The notes under the pieces: model-generated
Seen by the model: the letters and a program-made list of their open reading frames with translations, nothing else
Databases searched by the model: none
What the model was told of the DNA's origin: nothing
Position numbers and translations under genes: made by a program
Shown here: positions 18,244 to 26,267 of the stretch, in pieces
How the letters are laid out: each line of letters opens with the position of its first letter
Numbering within the stretch: position 1 is the first letter of the stretch
Assembly (NCBI GenBank): GCA_943908475.1
Contig: CALTTG010000026.1
Location: 1-50,652, forward strand
Source: an uncultured Burkholderiales bacterium
GTDB lineage: Bacteria; Pseudomonadota; Gammaproteobacteria; Burkholderiales; Burkholderiaceae_C
DNA: 50,652 nt
Direction of reading: 5' to 3'

Positions 18244-19281
18244 TCAACCCAGATTTCGAACGATGAAGGGCCCAAGCCAGTTTGCCAGCCCCAGCGGCAT
18301 GCGACGCCACGCATCGATCATCAGCTTGTACTTTGCGTTAGAGGGATTATTCTGAGGAATGGTATCTTTTTTGTACAGCCGGTATTCGTAGCGCAGCGGT
18401 GTTGGCTCAAAGCCCCAATTCTTTTTGAATGCGTAAGGCCCGGTGCCTTGTTTGCTACGGCCATAGTCGAATATCTTGAGGCCACGAGCGCAAGCGCGGC
18501 GCATCAACTCCCAATACTTGAAGTCATTGGCCGCAAGATCACGTGCTGCAACATCGTCACCCGCATAGTATGGCAAGACCTCATCGCGAAAGTAGAAACT
18601 CAACACACTGCTGACTGGGACCCCCTGAGGGTCGCAAACAGTCAAGACCTCACAATCGCTCCCAAAAGTATCAAGTAAGGCTTGGAAGTATCGCTTGGGC
18701 ATGGCAGGCGTGCCGTGCCGATGCACGTTGTCAGCATAGAGGTCGAAAAATCGATCAGCGTTCGAGTCAACGTGTGAGGTCAACCCGTTTTTGATGCCTT
18801 TTCTCACCATGGCGCGTTGCTTACGGGGAATCGCAAGCATATTGGCCTCCTCTTCAGGAAATATCTCCTTTCGAAACGTCACATACAAGTCTTGAGCGGG
18901 CCAATCCTCATGTTTCCCGGCAATGTTCCGGTACTCAAGGTGGCCAACCCCCAGTCGCATCGCAATGCGCTCGGCTTCTTGTTCCAACAAATGGGCGGCT
19001 TCATCACAGTCAGCAATGACGCCGCCGTAGACCGCAAACGGCAAACTGGTCAGCGAGTTACCAAACAAAAGGCTTTTTACATGCCCCAACGGCAGCACCC
19101 CGTGAATTCGTCCACTCCGATGAGCAAACAAATAATACGTATCATGCTTGAACACACGCCGAATGATGCCCTGCCAAGCAGAACGGTGAAAAAACGTTCC
19201 CTCGGGATGTGCGAAGACGAAGTCATCCCATGCCTTGGAATTCCCAAGGTCCGCCACGTTCAGAATGTCAACCTTCAACAT
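18244..19281 (-). CDS. FemAB-related protein, PEP-CTERM system-associated (GNAT fold)
   Basis: 345 residues. It matches the FemAB-like family (TIGR03019) that accompanies exosortase A: DDFVFAHPEGTFFHRSAWQ near the start, LPLGHVKSLLFGNSLTSLPF, and in the second half SVLSFYFRDEVLPYYAGDD and FDYGRSKQGTGPYAFKKNWG. FemAB proteins are aminoacyl or acyl transferases; in this setting the acceptor is thought to be an amino sugar or lipid-linked glycan, which is not proven. The ATG at 19279-19281 overlaps the deacetylase stop by 7 bp and gives the normal family start. Confidence 0.9.
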   Translation of the reverse strand: MLKVDILNVADLGNSKAWDDFVFAHPEGTFFHRSAWQGIIRRVFKHDTYYLFAHRSGRIHGVLPLGHVKSLLFGNSLTSLPFAVYGGVIADCDEAAHLLEQEAERIAMRLGVGHLEYRNIAGKHEDWPAQDLYVTFRKEIFPEEEANMLAIPRKQRAMVRKGIKNGLTSHVDSNADRFFDLYADNVHRHGTPAMPKRYFQALLDTFGSDCEVLTVCDPQGVPVSSVLSFYFRDEVLPYYAGDDVAARDLAANDFKYWELMRRACARGLKIFDYGRSKQGTGPYAFKKNWGFEPTPLRYEYRLYKKDTIPQNNPSNAKYKLMIDAWRRMPLGLANWLGPFIVRNLG

Positions 19282-20126
19282 TGCGTTCCCAGGAAAACCT
19301 GATCCATACGACCCCAACGAAAATCTTTCAACAACCGATTCAATCGAGCTTCCATGCGATGGATGTTCACGTAATGACGAAATCCTGACTTCAAATCAAT
19401 GCCTTCGACACGAGGCTGCTCAACATCCACCTCCCAAGGGTGAAAATAAAAAACAGCGGCTTGCTTTTCTTTCTGATTGACTTGCTGAATCATCCAGCGA
19501 GACAAGGCATAGGGAAAAAAACGAAAATATCCGCCTCCGCTTGAAGGAAGATTTCGATTGAAAAACTGGAGTGTGGTTGGCGGCACTTCCAGCAAACCTT
19601 GCGTCGCCCGATAAGCAAACCGCGGCGCATCAGGCACGCCATAGTGATCGTGCTGGATTGGGTAGATGCTGGAGCTGTATCGATGCCCTGTATTGGCCAA
19701 CACATCCAGCGCCCACAGATTGTCTCGTCCGATGGAAAAGCTGGGCGCACGGTACCCGGCCACCGCAGTGCCGCTGAGATCCTCAAGGAGCCCCTTGGCA
19801 CGGCGTAAATCCTGCTCGAATGCTGCGGGGGTTAAATCACTGACCCTCTCGTGACCATGCCCATGACTTGCAATTTCGTGCCCCGCATCAGCCATGCATC
19901 GAATCAAGTGTGGGTAACGCTCAGCAATCCACCCCAAGGTGAAAAAAGTGGCTTTGGTATCGTGACGGTCTAGCATGGACAGGATGCGCTGAACATTCCG
20001 TTCAACGCGACACTCGAGACTGTCCCATGCACCACGATCAATGTAAGGCGCAAAAGCCGATACCTGAAAGTAATCCTCTACATCAATCGTCAACGCGTTG
20101 ACGATCACCGGTTCAGTCCGGGTCAT
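19275..20126 (-). CDS. XrtA system polysaccharide deacetylase
   Basis: 283 residues, single NodB domain of the TIGR03006 type. NALTIDVEDYFQVSAFAPY (about 10-28) holds the catalytic Asp/Glu-Asp set. IASHGHGHERVSDL gives the metal-binding histidines, and GYRAPSFSIG and YFHPWEVD complete the family pattern. No signal peptide is visible, which is usual for this subfamily and suggests action on a lipid-linked glycan from the cytoplasm or an unusual route. It probably removes N-acetyl groups from the exopolysaccharide. ATGA overlap with the ATPase gene. Confidence 0.92.
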   Translation of the reverse strand: MTRTEPVIVNALTIDVEDYFQVSAFAPYIDRGAWDSLECRVERNVQRILSMLDRHDTKATFFTLGWIAERYPHLIRCMADAGHEIASHGHGHERVSDLTPAAFEQDLRRAKGLLEDLSGTAVAGYRAPSFSIGRDNLWALDVLANTGHRYSSSIYPIQHDHYGVPDAPRFAYRATQGLLEVPPTTLQFFNRNLPSSGGGYFRFFPYALSRWMIQQVNQKEKQAAVFYFHPWEVDVEQPRVEGIDLKSGFRHYVNIHRMEARLNRLLKDFRWGRMDQVFLGTQC

Positions 20127-21181
20127 GGTGTCTTCCTATCATGAAGCTTGTTCAGTGCAGCCAGAATTTCTAGGCTCAACCTTTCCTGACGCAACACAGC
20201 GCGCTCCAAGCGAGCGATTTGTCCACTGACTTGGTGAGTGGTCAACTTGCCCAGCTGCTGAAGCATGTCCTTGAGGGCTTGAGCTTCTTGGTTCAAATCA
20301 CCCACCAGAATGTCGACCGCACCAGATTGCCCCATCGCATGAGATGGCGCAGCAATCACATCCGGAAGCGCCTGCTCTTCCGCCAACTCCTCTAACACAC
20401 TCTCCAGCAAAGGCATGCTCATGTGAGTTGCTTCAGCCAGAAAGGCGCTCAACATCAGTCGATCGCACAGCGCATTGATGCGACGCGGCAAACCTCCGGT
20501 CTGGGCATGAATGCTTGCAAAAACCTCGGCATCGAAGGTAGGCAGTCCAGTGGATCCGGCGCATTTCAGACGATGCTCGATGTATGCCTCGGTCTCCTCT
20601 TGTGACATCGGACCGAGGTGACACCGTGCGGTGACCCGCTGACGCAATTGCAACATGTCGGCGCTCATGAGAATGTCACGAAACTCAGGCTGTCCCACCA
20701 GAAAAGTCTGCAAGAGTGACTTGTTGCCGTGCTGAAAATTGGACAACATCCGCAACTCTTCAACGGCTTTGGGCCTGAGATTCTGAGCCTCGTCGACCAC
20801 CAACAGGCAGCGCTTTCCAAGCGTCGCTTGCGTGATAAAAAAGGCCTCCAGAGACATCAACAACTCTGCCTTGCTGATCCCACTGACTCTCACACCGAAA
20901 GCAGCCCCCACCAAACGCAAGGTGTCCTCTGCCTCGAGTTGCGTGCTGACCAACTGCGCTGCGACCACCGTGTTAGGGTCGAGACTCTCGAGCAAACCTC
21001 TCACAATGGTTGTTTTACCCGCACCCACCTCACCGGTGATGACCACGAACCCTTCGGCACGCATGACTCCGTAGCCCAAATACGCGCGGGCCCTGCGGTG
21101 GGATTTACTGCCAAAGTAGAAGCCCGGATCAGGGTTCAACTGAAAGGGCTTGCTGCTCAATCCGAAATAAGACTCGTACAT
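20123..21181 (-). CDS. XrtA/PEP-CTERM system-associated AAA ATPase (ExeA/GspA-like)
   Basis: 352 residues. MYESYFGLSSKPFQLNPDP is the classic start of the ExeA/MSHA-type ATPases. Walker A is GEVGAGKTT (50-58), Walker B LLVVDEAQNL (126-135), and LRQRVTARCHLGPM carries the sensor arginines. A C-terminal region after 290 contains a likely coiled coil (LKDMLQQLGKLTTHQVSGQ). In exosortase A loci this is TIGR03015. It may power assembly of the export complex. The gene lies 3 bp after the outer-membrane protein gene. Confidence 0.92.
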   Translation of the reverse strand: MYESYFGLSSKPFQLNPDPGFYFGSKSHRRARAYLGYGVMRAEGFVVITGEVGAGKTTIVRGLLESLDPNTVVAAQLVSTQLEAEDTLRLVGAAFGVRVSGISKAELLMSLEAFFITQATLGKRCLLVVDEAQNLRPKAVEELRMLSNFQHGNKSLLQTFLVGQPEFRDILMSADMLQLRQRVTARCHLGPMSQEETEAYIEHRLKCAGSTGLPTFDAEVFASIHAQTGGLPRRINALCDRLMLSAFLAEATHMSMPLLESVLEELAEEQALPDVIAAPSHAMGQSGAVDILVGDLNQEAQALKDMLQQLGKLTTHQVSGQIARLERAVLRQERLSLEILAALNKLHDRKTP

Positions 21182-21184
21182 GAT

Positions 21185-22690
21185 TCAGAAGCGATGCAGT
21201 AAGTTGCCGACCAACGCGTTTTCCTCGAAGGGATCCAGATCGTTCATCGAGCGGGTGTTTCGAATTTGCAGCGCTCCAGATGTCCGCGGAGTGAGCAGGC
21301 TGTTGATGCCAAACTGAGCGGATTGCGACCCGGTCTTTGAGGAAGACGATGCTGCAACATTCTCCTGACGGGTCAAGGTTGCACTCAAGGACACGCGAGG
21401 CGTGAGCCGATGGCTGGCAGCAAGGCTCCACGTGGTACCCCGAATGGCTGAGGCGACATCGAACTCGTCGGGTGATGCGGACAACCCATTGGTGATGCGA
21501 TTGGCGCGTTGCCGGTTGACAGACAACATCAATGTCTGGCGCGGCCAGCGCAATGCCAGGGAAGCCTGCTGACGACGCTGCACCGTTGCACCAGCAGTCA
21601 GAAATGTGGTGCTGACCTGGAGATCTGCAGGCAAGCCACGTCGCCGCAATTCGTCCTCAACCAGACGAGCACGGGCCACGGGGTCAGATTCCGTCGCAGA
21701 CAACAATGTATCCAGCAAATCGTACAGCGACCCCAACGACGCCGCCACGGTGCTTGCCGGCATGGTGGATACCGACCGTGAATCCGAGATTCGGATCAGT
21801 CCTCTTGCCCATGCATACTGAGCAGACACATCGTGTGCTGTACCAAATTGGCGCTCAGTTGCTGATGCAGCAACACTGGATCGATCCGAAGCTCGCCAAA
21901 CCACACCACCACCCAGCACTTGATGCCGGTCCCAAGTCGCACTGGATTGGTTGCTGGACTCGTACCCTGCATCAACATGCACCTGCCACTGAGGAGTCAA
22001 CGCATATGACACAGAGCCGTTGGCCTGCGATGACACCAAATCACGGCGACCTCCGCGATAAGCCACTTGCTCACGCTGCATGTTCAACGACCACCCCCAG
22101 GCGGGAGATGACTGCTGAGCAACGCGGACCGACAGCGTTTGCCCTAAAGAGTCCACGCTTTTGTTGGCCTGATTTTTCACGCCTTCTGCGCTGTAACGGG
22201 TTTCCAGAGATACCGCACCTGGGAGCACCCCCTTGACGTAAGGAGAAAATCGACCGTTGATGGTTTGGCTCTGATATTCGTCTCTTCCAACGACGGGCTG
22301 AGGACCCAGGGCGGACACCGGCTGCCGGGATACCACACCCGACAAATCCAGAAACAGTGCATCGTCCAGCACTTCCAGCTGACCTGAGCCATTGAGTTGA
22401 TGACGCAAATCTGCCCCGGTTCGGACTGAGGCCCCCTGACGGACCACCAGACCGTAATCCAAAAACCCTTTCACTCGCGCACCATTGGCCACGGCCCTGA
22501 TGCCTGGAGAAAAAGCCACCGAAGCGCCACTGACTGCGCTCCCTTGAGATTCATCGGCTGAGGCCAACTCAACGCCAACTCGAGACTCCAACTGCCAACG
22601 CCCAGAACCAGCCGCGCCGCCCCCCGTGGACGCTGAAACCAACGCAATCAACACCACTGCGCGATGATCAGGCCAGCAACACACGTTCAT
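21185..22690 (-). CDS. TIGR03016-like PEP-CTERM system-associated outer-membrane protein
   Basis: 501 residues. The ATG at 22688-22690 overlaps the tyrosine kinase stop as ATGA and is followed by a signal peptide (hydrophobic AVVLIALVSASTGGGAAG). The longer frame upstream is inside the kinase gene. The mature part is rich in alternating polar and hydrophobic residues with many Gln, Ser and Arg, ends with a terminal Phe (NLLHRF) as outer-membrane beta-barrels do, and contains repeated strand-like segments. It likely forms the outer-membrane pore or a scaffold for polysaccharide export. Assignment rests mainly on context and overall pattern. Confidence 0.85.
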   Translation of the reverse strand: MNVCCWPDHRAVVLIALVSASTGGGAAGSGRWQLESRVGVELASADESQGSAVSGASVAFSPGIRAVANGARVKGFLDYGLVVRQGASVRTGADLRHQLNGSGQLEVLDDALFLDLSGVVSRQPVSALGPQPVVGRDEYQSQTINGRFSPYVKGVLPGAVSLETRYSAEGVKNQANKSVDSLGQTLSVRVAQQSSPAWGWSLNMQREQVAYRGGRRDLVSSQANGSVSYALTPQWQVHVDAGYESSNQSSATWDRHQVLGGGVVWRASDRSSVAASATERQFGTAHDVSAQYAWARGLIRISDSRSVSTMPASTVAASLGSLYDLLDTLLSATESDPVARARLVEDELRRRGLPADLQVSTTFLTAGATVQRRQQASLALRWPRQTLMLSVNRQRANRITNGLSASPDEFDVASAIRGTTWSLAASHRLTPRVSLSATLTRQENVAASSSSKTGSQSAQFGINSLLTPRTSGALQIRNTRSMNDLDPFEENALVGNLLHRF

Positions 22691-23679
22691 GCGTCCTCGC
22701 CTTTTGACCGCGGCGACTTGGATGCACCAGCCGCGTCCGCCTCGTAGCCATAGCCATAGCCATAGCCCTGCCCTTGGCCATACCCATACACATCCTGCCC
22801 CAACGTTCTGGCTTGGTTGAGAACCATGAGCTTGACTGGGCATGCATCGATCGTTGACAGGGCGTGCTTGACCTGCGACTGCAAGGTCTTCTCTGCTTGC
22901 ACCACCATCACGATCTGTCCCATGTGAGTCGCCAACACTCGCGACTCTGTGGTCAACAAGAGCGGAGGCGAATCGAAAATGATGATGCGATCCGGATACC
23001 GATTGCCCATGTCCTCGATCAACTGGGTCATGGCGGAGCTTGCCAATAACTCCGTGGCGCTGTCACGAGGCGACCCACTGGGCAACAGGGTCAGGTTTTC
23101 AACGTTGGTTCTCAACAAAACCTGAGACATCTGCACTTGGTCATCCACCAAGAGATCGAGCAGCCCAGGCCCCGGGGGCAAGCCCAACACGTTCATGATC
23201 GAGGGGCGCGCAACGTCCGCATCCACCAACATGACGGTGTAGTCCAGTTCCATGGCCAGACTGAGTGCCAGGTTGATGGCGGTGAAACTCTTGCCTTCGC
23301 CAGGCAATGAGCTGGTGACCATGATCAAGTTGCCATTGACCACGGGCGCAGCACCTCTGCCGCGAGCGTTGTCAAGCAGCGGTCGCTTGATCACTCGGTA
23401 TTGATCGGCCAGGGAGGAGCGTGGCGAATCGGGCGTGATGATTCCAGACAACGACAACCGACGAAAGTCGATGTTCACTGTTTTAGAACCCTTGCCCGGC
23501 GACACCTTGGGAAGCGTCGGCGAAGGCACTGCAAGCGCTCGTTTTGGCGACTCAGGCGCCACGTCCGCGAGACGTGGCTCTGATGGCGGTGGGAGCAGAG
23601 GCGCGACCTCGGGCATTTGTGCCCCGGCTTGCTTGAGCTCTTCCAATCGCTGAGCGGCTCTCTCAATGGAGTTGGACAT
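22687..23679 (-). CDS. XrtA-associated tyrosine autokinase (BY-kinase cytoplasmic domain)
   Basis: 330 residues without membrane segments: the ATPase half of a split Wzc-type system. Walker A is SSLPGEGKS (123-131), Walker A' LVDADVARPS (151-160), and Walker B IIIFDSPPLLLT is near 240. The C-terminus carries six tyrosines alternating with glycine (Tyr298, 300, 306, 308, 310, 312), the expected autophosphorylation cluster. It works with the chain-length protein encoded just upstream (8 bp gap) to set polymer length by phosphorylation cycling. A tyrosine phosphatase gene lies at 27290. Confidence 0.94.
   Translation of the reverse strand: MSNSIERAAQRLEELKQAGAQMPEVAPLLPPPSEPRLADVAPESPKRALAVPSPTLPKVSPGKGSKTVNIDFRRLSLSGIITPDSPRSSLADQYRVIKRPLLDNARGRGAAPVVNGNLIMVTSSLPGEGKSFTAINLALSLAMELDYTVMLVDADVARPSIMNVLGLPPGPGLLDLLVDDQVQMSQVLLRTNVENLTLLPSGSPRDSATELLASSAMTQLIEDMGNRYPDRIIIFDSPPLLLTTESRVLATHMGQIVMVVQAEKTLQSQVKHALSTIDACPVKLMVLNQARTLGQDVYGYGQGQGYGYGYGYEADAAGASKSPRSKGEDA
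22742..22790. repeat. in-frame hexamer repeat encoding the Tyr-Gly tail of the autokinase
   Basis: On the plus strand ATAGCC occurs three times in direct succession, flanked by variants GTAGCC, CTGCCC, TTGGCC and ATACCC. Each unit encodes one Tyr-Gly or Gln-Gly pair of the autokinase tail. Because the unit is six bases, gain or loss would keep the frame while changing the number of phosphorylatable tyrosines. Confidence 0.8.
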
Positions 23680-23687
23680 GGATCAGA

Positions 23688-25250
23688 TCACCCCAAAAGA
23701 CCGTTTTGGTAGGTCAGCACCGCAATGCCCACCACGAAGAGCGCCACCAAACAAGCCAGCGCGGCACTGAAGCGCAACAAACTGCGGCGCTCTTTGCGCC
23801 GCAGTTCATCATGAACGACCAAGGACACCACGCCCAGCAGGGGCATCTCAGTTGCAACACGGAGCGAGGCCGCATCGAAAAAGACGGGACGAATCTGGCT
23901 GAGCAAGAAGGTCAGACCAGCACCAGCAGCGAGAGCCACCAGCAACACCATCGGCAAGATCAGGACCCGGTTCGGAGCGACGGGCTTGTTGGTCGCACGG
24001 GGCGGATCGATCACACGAAAATCGGCCACACTCGACGCCGTTTCCAGCTCACTCGACAAGCTAGCGGACTCTCTGCGAGAGACCAGATCGTTGTAATTCT
24101 TGCGGTGAATGTCGTAATCTCGATTGAGCTGCGCCAACTCAGAATCCAGTTGTGGAGCCAGCTTGAGCTTTTCTCGGGCACCTCCCATCCGGGCACTGTA
24201 TTCTCCAACTCGAGCCCTCAAGCCGGCCACCTGAACCTCTGCTGCAGCCAGTGTCCGCAAGAGATCTTGAACCGCTGGCGTCGACTCGAGTGACGTGGAG
24301 ATGACCGGTGTGCGAGCCGCTGCTGCACGCTTGTCGGCGACCTCTTTGACCTTACTGGCTTGCAACTCTGCAATCAACCGACGCGCATTCAACACATCAG
24401 GGTGTTGATCAGTGAAACGCTGAAGCAAGCCATCCAGCACACGCTGCTGGGCGTCGATGCGAGCATCGATCTCTGGGGTGGCAATCGGCGTGTTGGGATC
24501 GGTGGCACGGGGGGCCGAAGATCGTGCAAGCTCCAACTGCCGCCGCGCAGCATCACGCGCGCTCTCTGCCTCCCGGAGAGCCAAAGTGGCCTGACTGAGT
24601 TGATTGCTGATTTCAGCAATGCGAGAGGCGGAATCTCCCTCACCTTGCATCTGGAGATCGATGTTTCTGAGCTTAAACTCCTTGAGGCGCGTTTCAGCCT
24701 CGGTGAGCTTACCCTCGTAAGCCTTGATCTGATCGTCCAGGAAACGACGGGCAGACTCCGAATCTGATTTGGACGCCCCCAAGCTGGACTCGACAAAAAT
24801 CGTCACCAGGGCCTGAACGACACGTTGTGCGCGCTCCGGAGACGTGTCTCTGTAAGACAGCGTGTACAGGTTGTCGCGGCCCGTCGTTCGAATCTGGATG
24901 TCTTTGGTGACCTGATCGACCACTGCGTCGCGCTCTGCTTTGGTTTTGGCCGCCAGATCCAGGTCGGCGTTGCGGACCAGTCGCTCGACTGTGGGCCGGC
25001 TCAGCAAGGTCCTGCTGAGCATCTGCACCTGCTGCTCGACATCTGGCTGGACCGCCAGGCCATTCATCAGCGGTCGCAGTATCGACTGCGTGTCGACGTG
25101 CACTCGAGCGGATGCCTCGAAACGGTCTTGCATCAACAAGACCAAAACCGCCCCCACCAAAGCCACCACCCACGCAGCGCCCATGCCGGCATGACGGTAC
25201 TTCCACATGCCTCGAACCAAGGTCGACAGCTGCTTGATCAGTTCATCCAT
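23688..25250 (-). CDS. XrtA system polysaccharide chain-length determinant protein (Wzz/PCP family)
   Basis: 520 residues. A first membrane helix lies at about 20-40 (MGAAWVVALVGAVLVLLMQ). A large periplasmic region with Wzz motifs (FEASARVHVDTQS) and long coiled coils (about 170-240 and 300-400) follows. A second helix is near 430-455 (VLILPMVLLVALAAGAG) and a third at the C-terminus (ALACLVALFVVGIAVL). It is the membrane partner of the separate tyrosine autokinase and regulates polymer length and export. The arrangement matches TIGR03007. It begins with ATG 38 bp after the export lipoprotein gene. Confidence 0.93.
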   Translation of the reverse strand: MDELIKQLSTLVRGMWKYRHAGMGAAWVVALVGAVLVLLMQDRFEASARVHVDTQSILRPLMNGLAVQPDVEQQVQMLSRTLLSRPTVERLVRNADLDLAAKTKAERDAVVDQVTKDIQIRTTGRDNLYTLSYRDTSPERAQRVVQALVTIFVESSLGASKSDSESARRFLDDQIKAYEGKLTEAETRLKEFKLRNIDLQMQGEGDSASRIAEISNQLSQATLALREAESARDAARRQLELARSSAPRATDPNTPIATPEIDARIDAQQRVLDGLLQRFTDQHPDVLNARRLIAELQASKVKEVADKRAAAARTPVISTSLESTPAVQDLLRTLAAAEVQVAGLRARVGEYSARMGGAREKLKLAPQLDSELAQLNRDYDIHRKNYNDLVSRRESASLSSELETASSVADFRVIDPPRATNKPVAPNRVLILPMVLLVALAAGAGLTFLLSQIRPVFFDAASLRVATEMPLLGVVSLVVHDELRRKERRSLLRFSAALACLVALFVVGIAVLTYQNGLLG

Positions 25251-25288
25251 GCGATTGACCGTGCCTCAATTGAAAACGAACACGAAGC

Positions 25289-25924
25289 TCAGAACCAACC
25301 CTGAGGAATGATGAGGATGTCGCCAGGTTGCATGTCAACGTTGGCCGAGATGTCACCCCGCTTGATCAAATCGCCCAAACGAACCTGGTAGCGTTTACCT
25401 GCTTCCGACATGCGCACGATGGTGGCCGCGTTGCCATCTGCAAAGTCAGTCAAGCCCCCCACAGCGATGAGCACATCCAACGCAGTCATCTTTTGCTTGA
25501 AAGGCAAGGCCTGCGGCTTGGCGGCCTCACCCACAACGCGGATTTGTTCACTGTACTGCCCCACAAAACTGGTCACGATCACAGTGACGACGGGGTCGCG
25601 GACATATTTGCTGAGCGCCTGTTCGATGTCACGCGCCACTTGGGCAGATGACTTCCCCTGGGCCACCAAGGCATCGACCAAAGGCACCGAAATCTTGCCA
25701 TCCGGGCGCACTGGCACCGACATGGACAACTCAGGGTTGCGCCAGACTGTGATGCTCAAGGCATCGCCAGGTCCGATGATGTAGTCGTACTCGAAAGACG
25801 CCGATGCTGCAGGCGCTGAAGGGGGCGTCGAAGAGCACCCTGCCAACCAGGACACCAACAGCGCTGCAACGATGCGGCAAATCCAACGGGACAACAATCC
25901 TGTGCGTGACTGGAAAGGGCTCAA
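25289..25924 (-). CDS. XrtA/PEP-CTERM system exopolysaccharide export lipoprotein (Wza-like)
   Basis: About 211 residues. A lipoprotein signal ends in VSWLAGC, with the Cys as acylation site. The polysaccharide export domain follows (YDYIIGPGDALSITVWRNPE) and then a SLBB domain (IRVVGEAAKPQALPFKQ), ending MQPGDILIIPQGWF. It forms or contributes to the outer-membrane export channel (TIGR03027 type). No ATG is available. The frame opens with a TTG at 25934-25936, but the TTG at 25922-25924 has GGAGG five bases upstream and is the better start. It is the first gene of the leftward exopolysaccharide operon. Confidence 0.9.
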   Translation of the reverse strand: MSPFQSRTGLLSRWICRIVAALLVSWLAGCSSTPPSAPAASASFEYDYIIGPGDALSITVWRNPELSMSVPVRPDGKISVPLVDALVAQGKSSAQVARDIEQALSKYVRDPVVTVIVTSFVGQYSEQIRVVGEAAKPQALPFKQKMTALDVLIAVGGLTDFADGNAATIVRMSEAGKRYQVRLGDLIKRGDISANVDMQPGDILIIPQGWF

Positions 25925-26267
25925 AGCGACCTCCAAGTGTAAGTTTTCTCTACAACGAGCGACTTTATCGCAAAGGCCTGTCGCACAGGCGCTCAGTCAC
26001 CACGATTGCCCCCCTCTGAATGGGCCCCTCCCCCCTGGAATCAGGGCCTGGGTTGAACGTGGGTTCTGTGTCAGTCTCTACGACTTGAGCCAGAAGAACT
26101 TGAGCTCAGCTGTTGAATTTTGTCGGCTTTCTTTACACCCGAAATGTCACAGCGCGGCCAAGCACTCGTAAACCATTGATTCATAAGGCGATCGAGATGC
26201 TGGCACGCGATCTGCTTAATTCCAACCACAGGCCTTTGACGGCCACCCCACACGAACTGGAGCGACC
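25925..26267. other. divergent control region between exopolysaccharide operon and PEP-CTERM gene
   Basis: A 343-base non-coding stretch that must hold the promoter of the leftward operon and that of the rightward PEP-CTERM gene. The rightward side has a strong sigma-54 site (26201-26217). A perfect 5-bp hairpin with a GAAT loop lies at 26033-26046. TGTC words occur at 26069, 26121 and 26145, upstream of the sigma-54 site, where activator sites would be expected. ACTTGAGC occurs twice (from about 26083). I see no convincing leftward sigma-70 promoter. Confidence 0.6.
26201..26217 (+). promoter_or_regulatory. sigma-54 (RpoN) promoter of the PEP-CTERM protein gene
   Basis: TGGCACGCGATCTGCTT has the -24 TGGCACG element identical to consensus and the invariant GG-N10-GC spacing (GG 26202-26203, GC 26214-26215). 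Transcription would start near 26226, leaving a leader of about 40 bases before the ATG at 26268 with GGAG upstream. PEP-CTERM genes in exosortase A bacteria are known to depend on RpoN and the PrsK/PrsR two-component system, which supports the call. Confidence 0.85.

Noticed and set aside
26126..26139. GG-N10-GC spacing on the minus strand, possible sigma-54 site for the leftward operon
   Set aside because: Spacing fits, but the -24 (GGGTGT) and -12 (AAGCC) elements are far from consensus.
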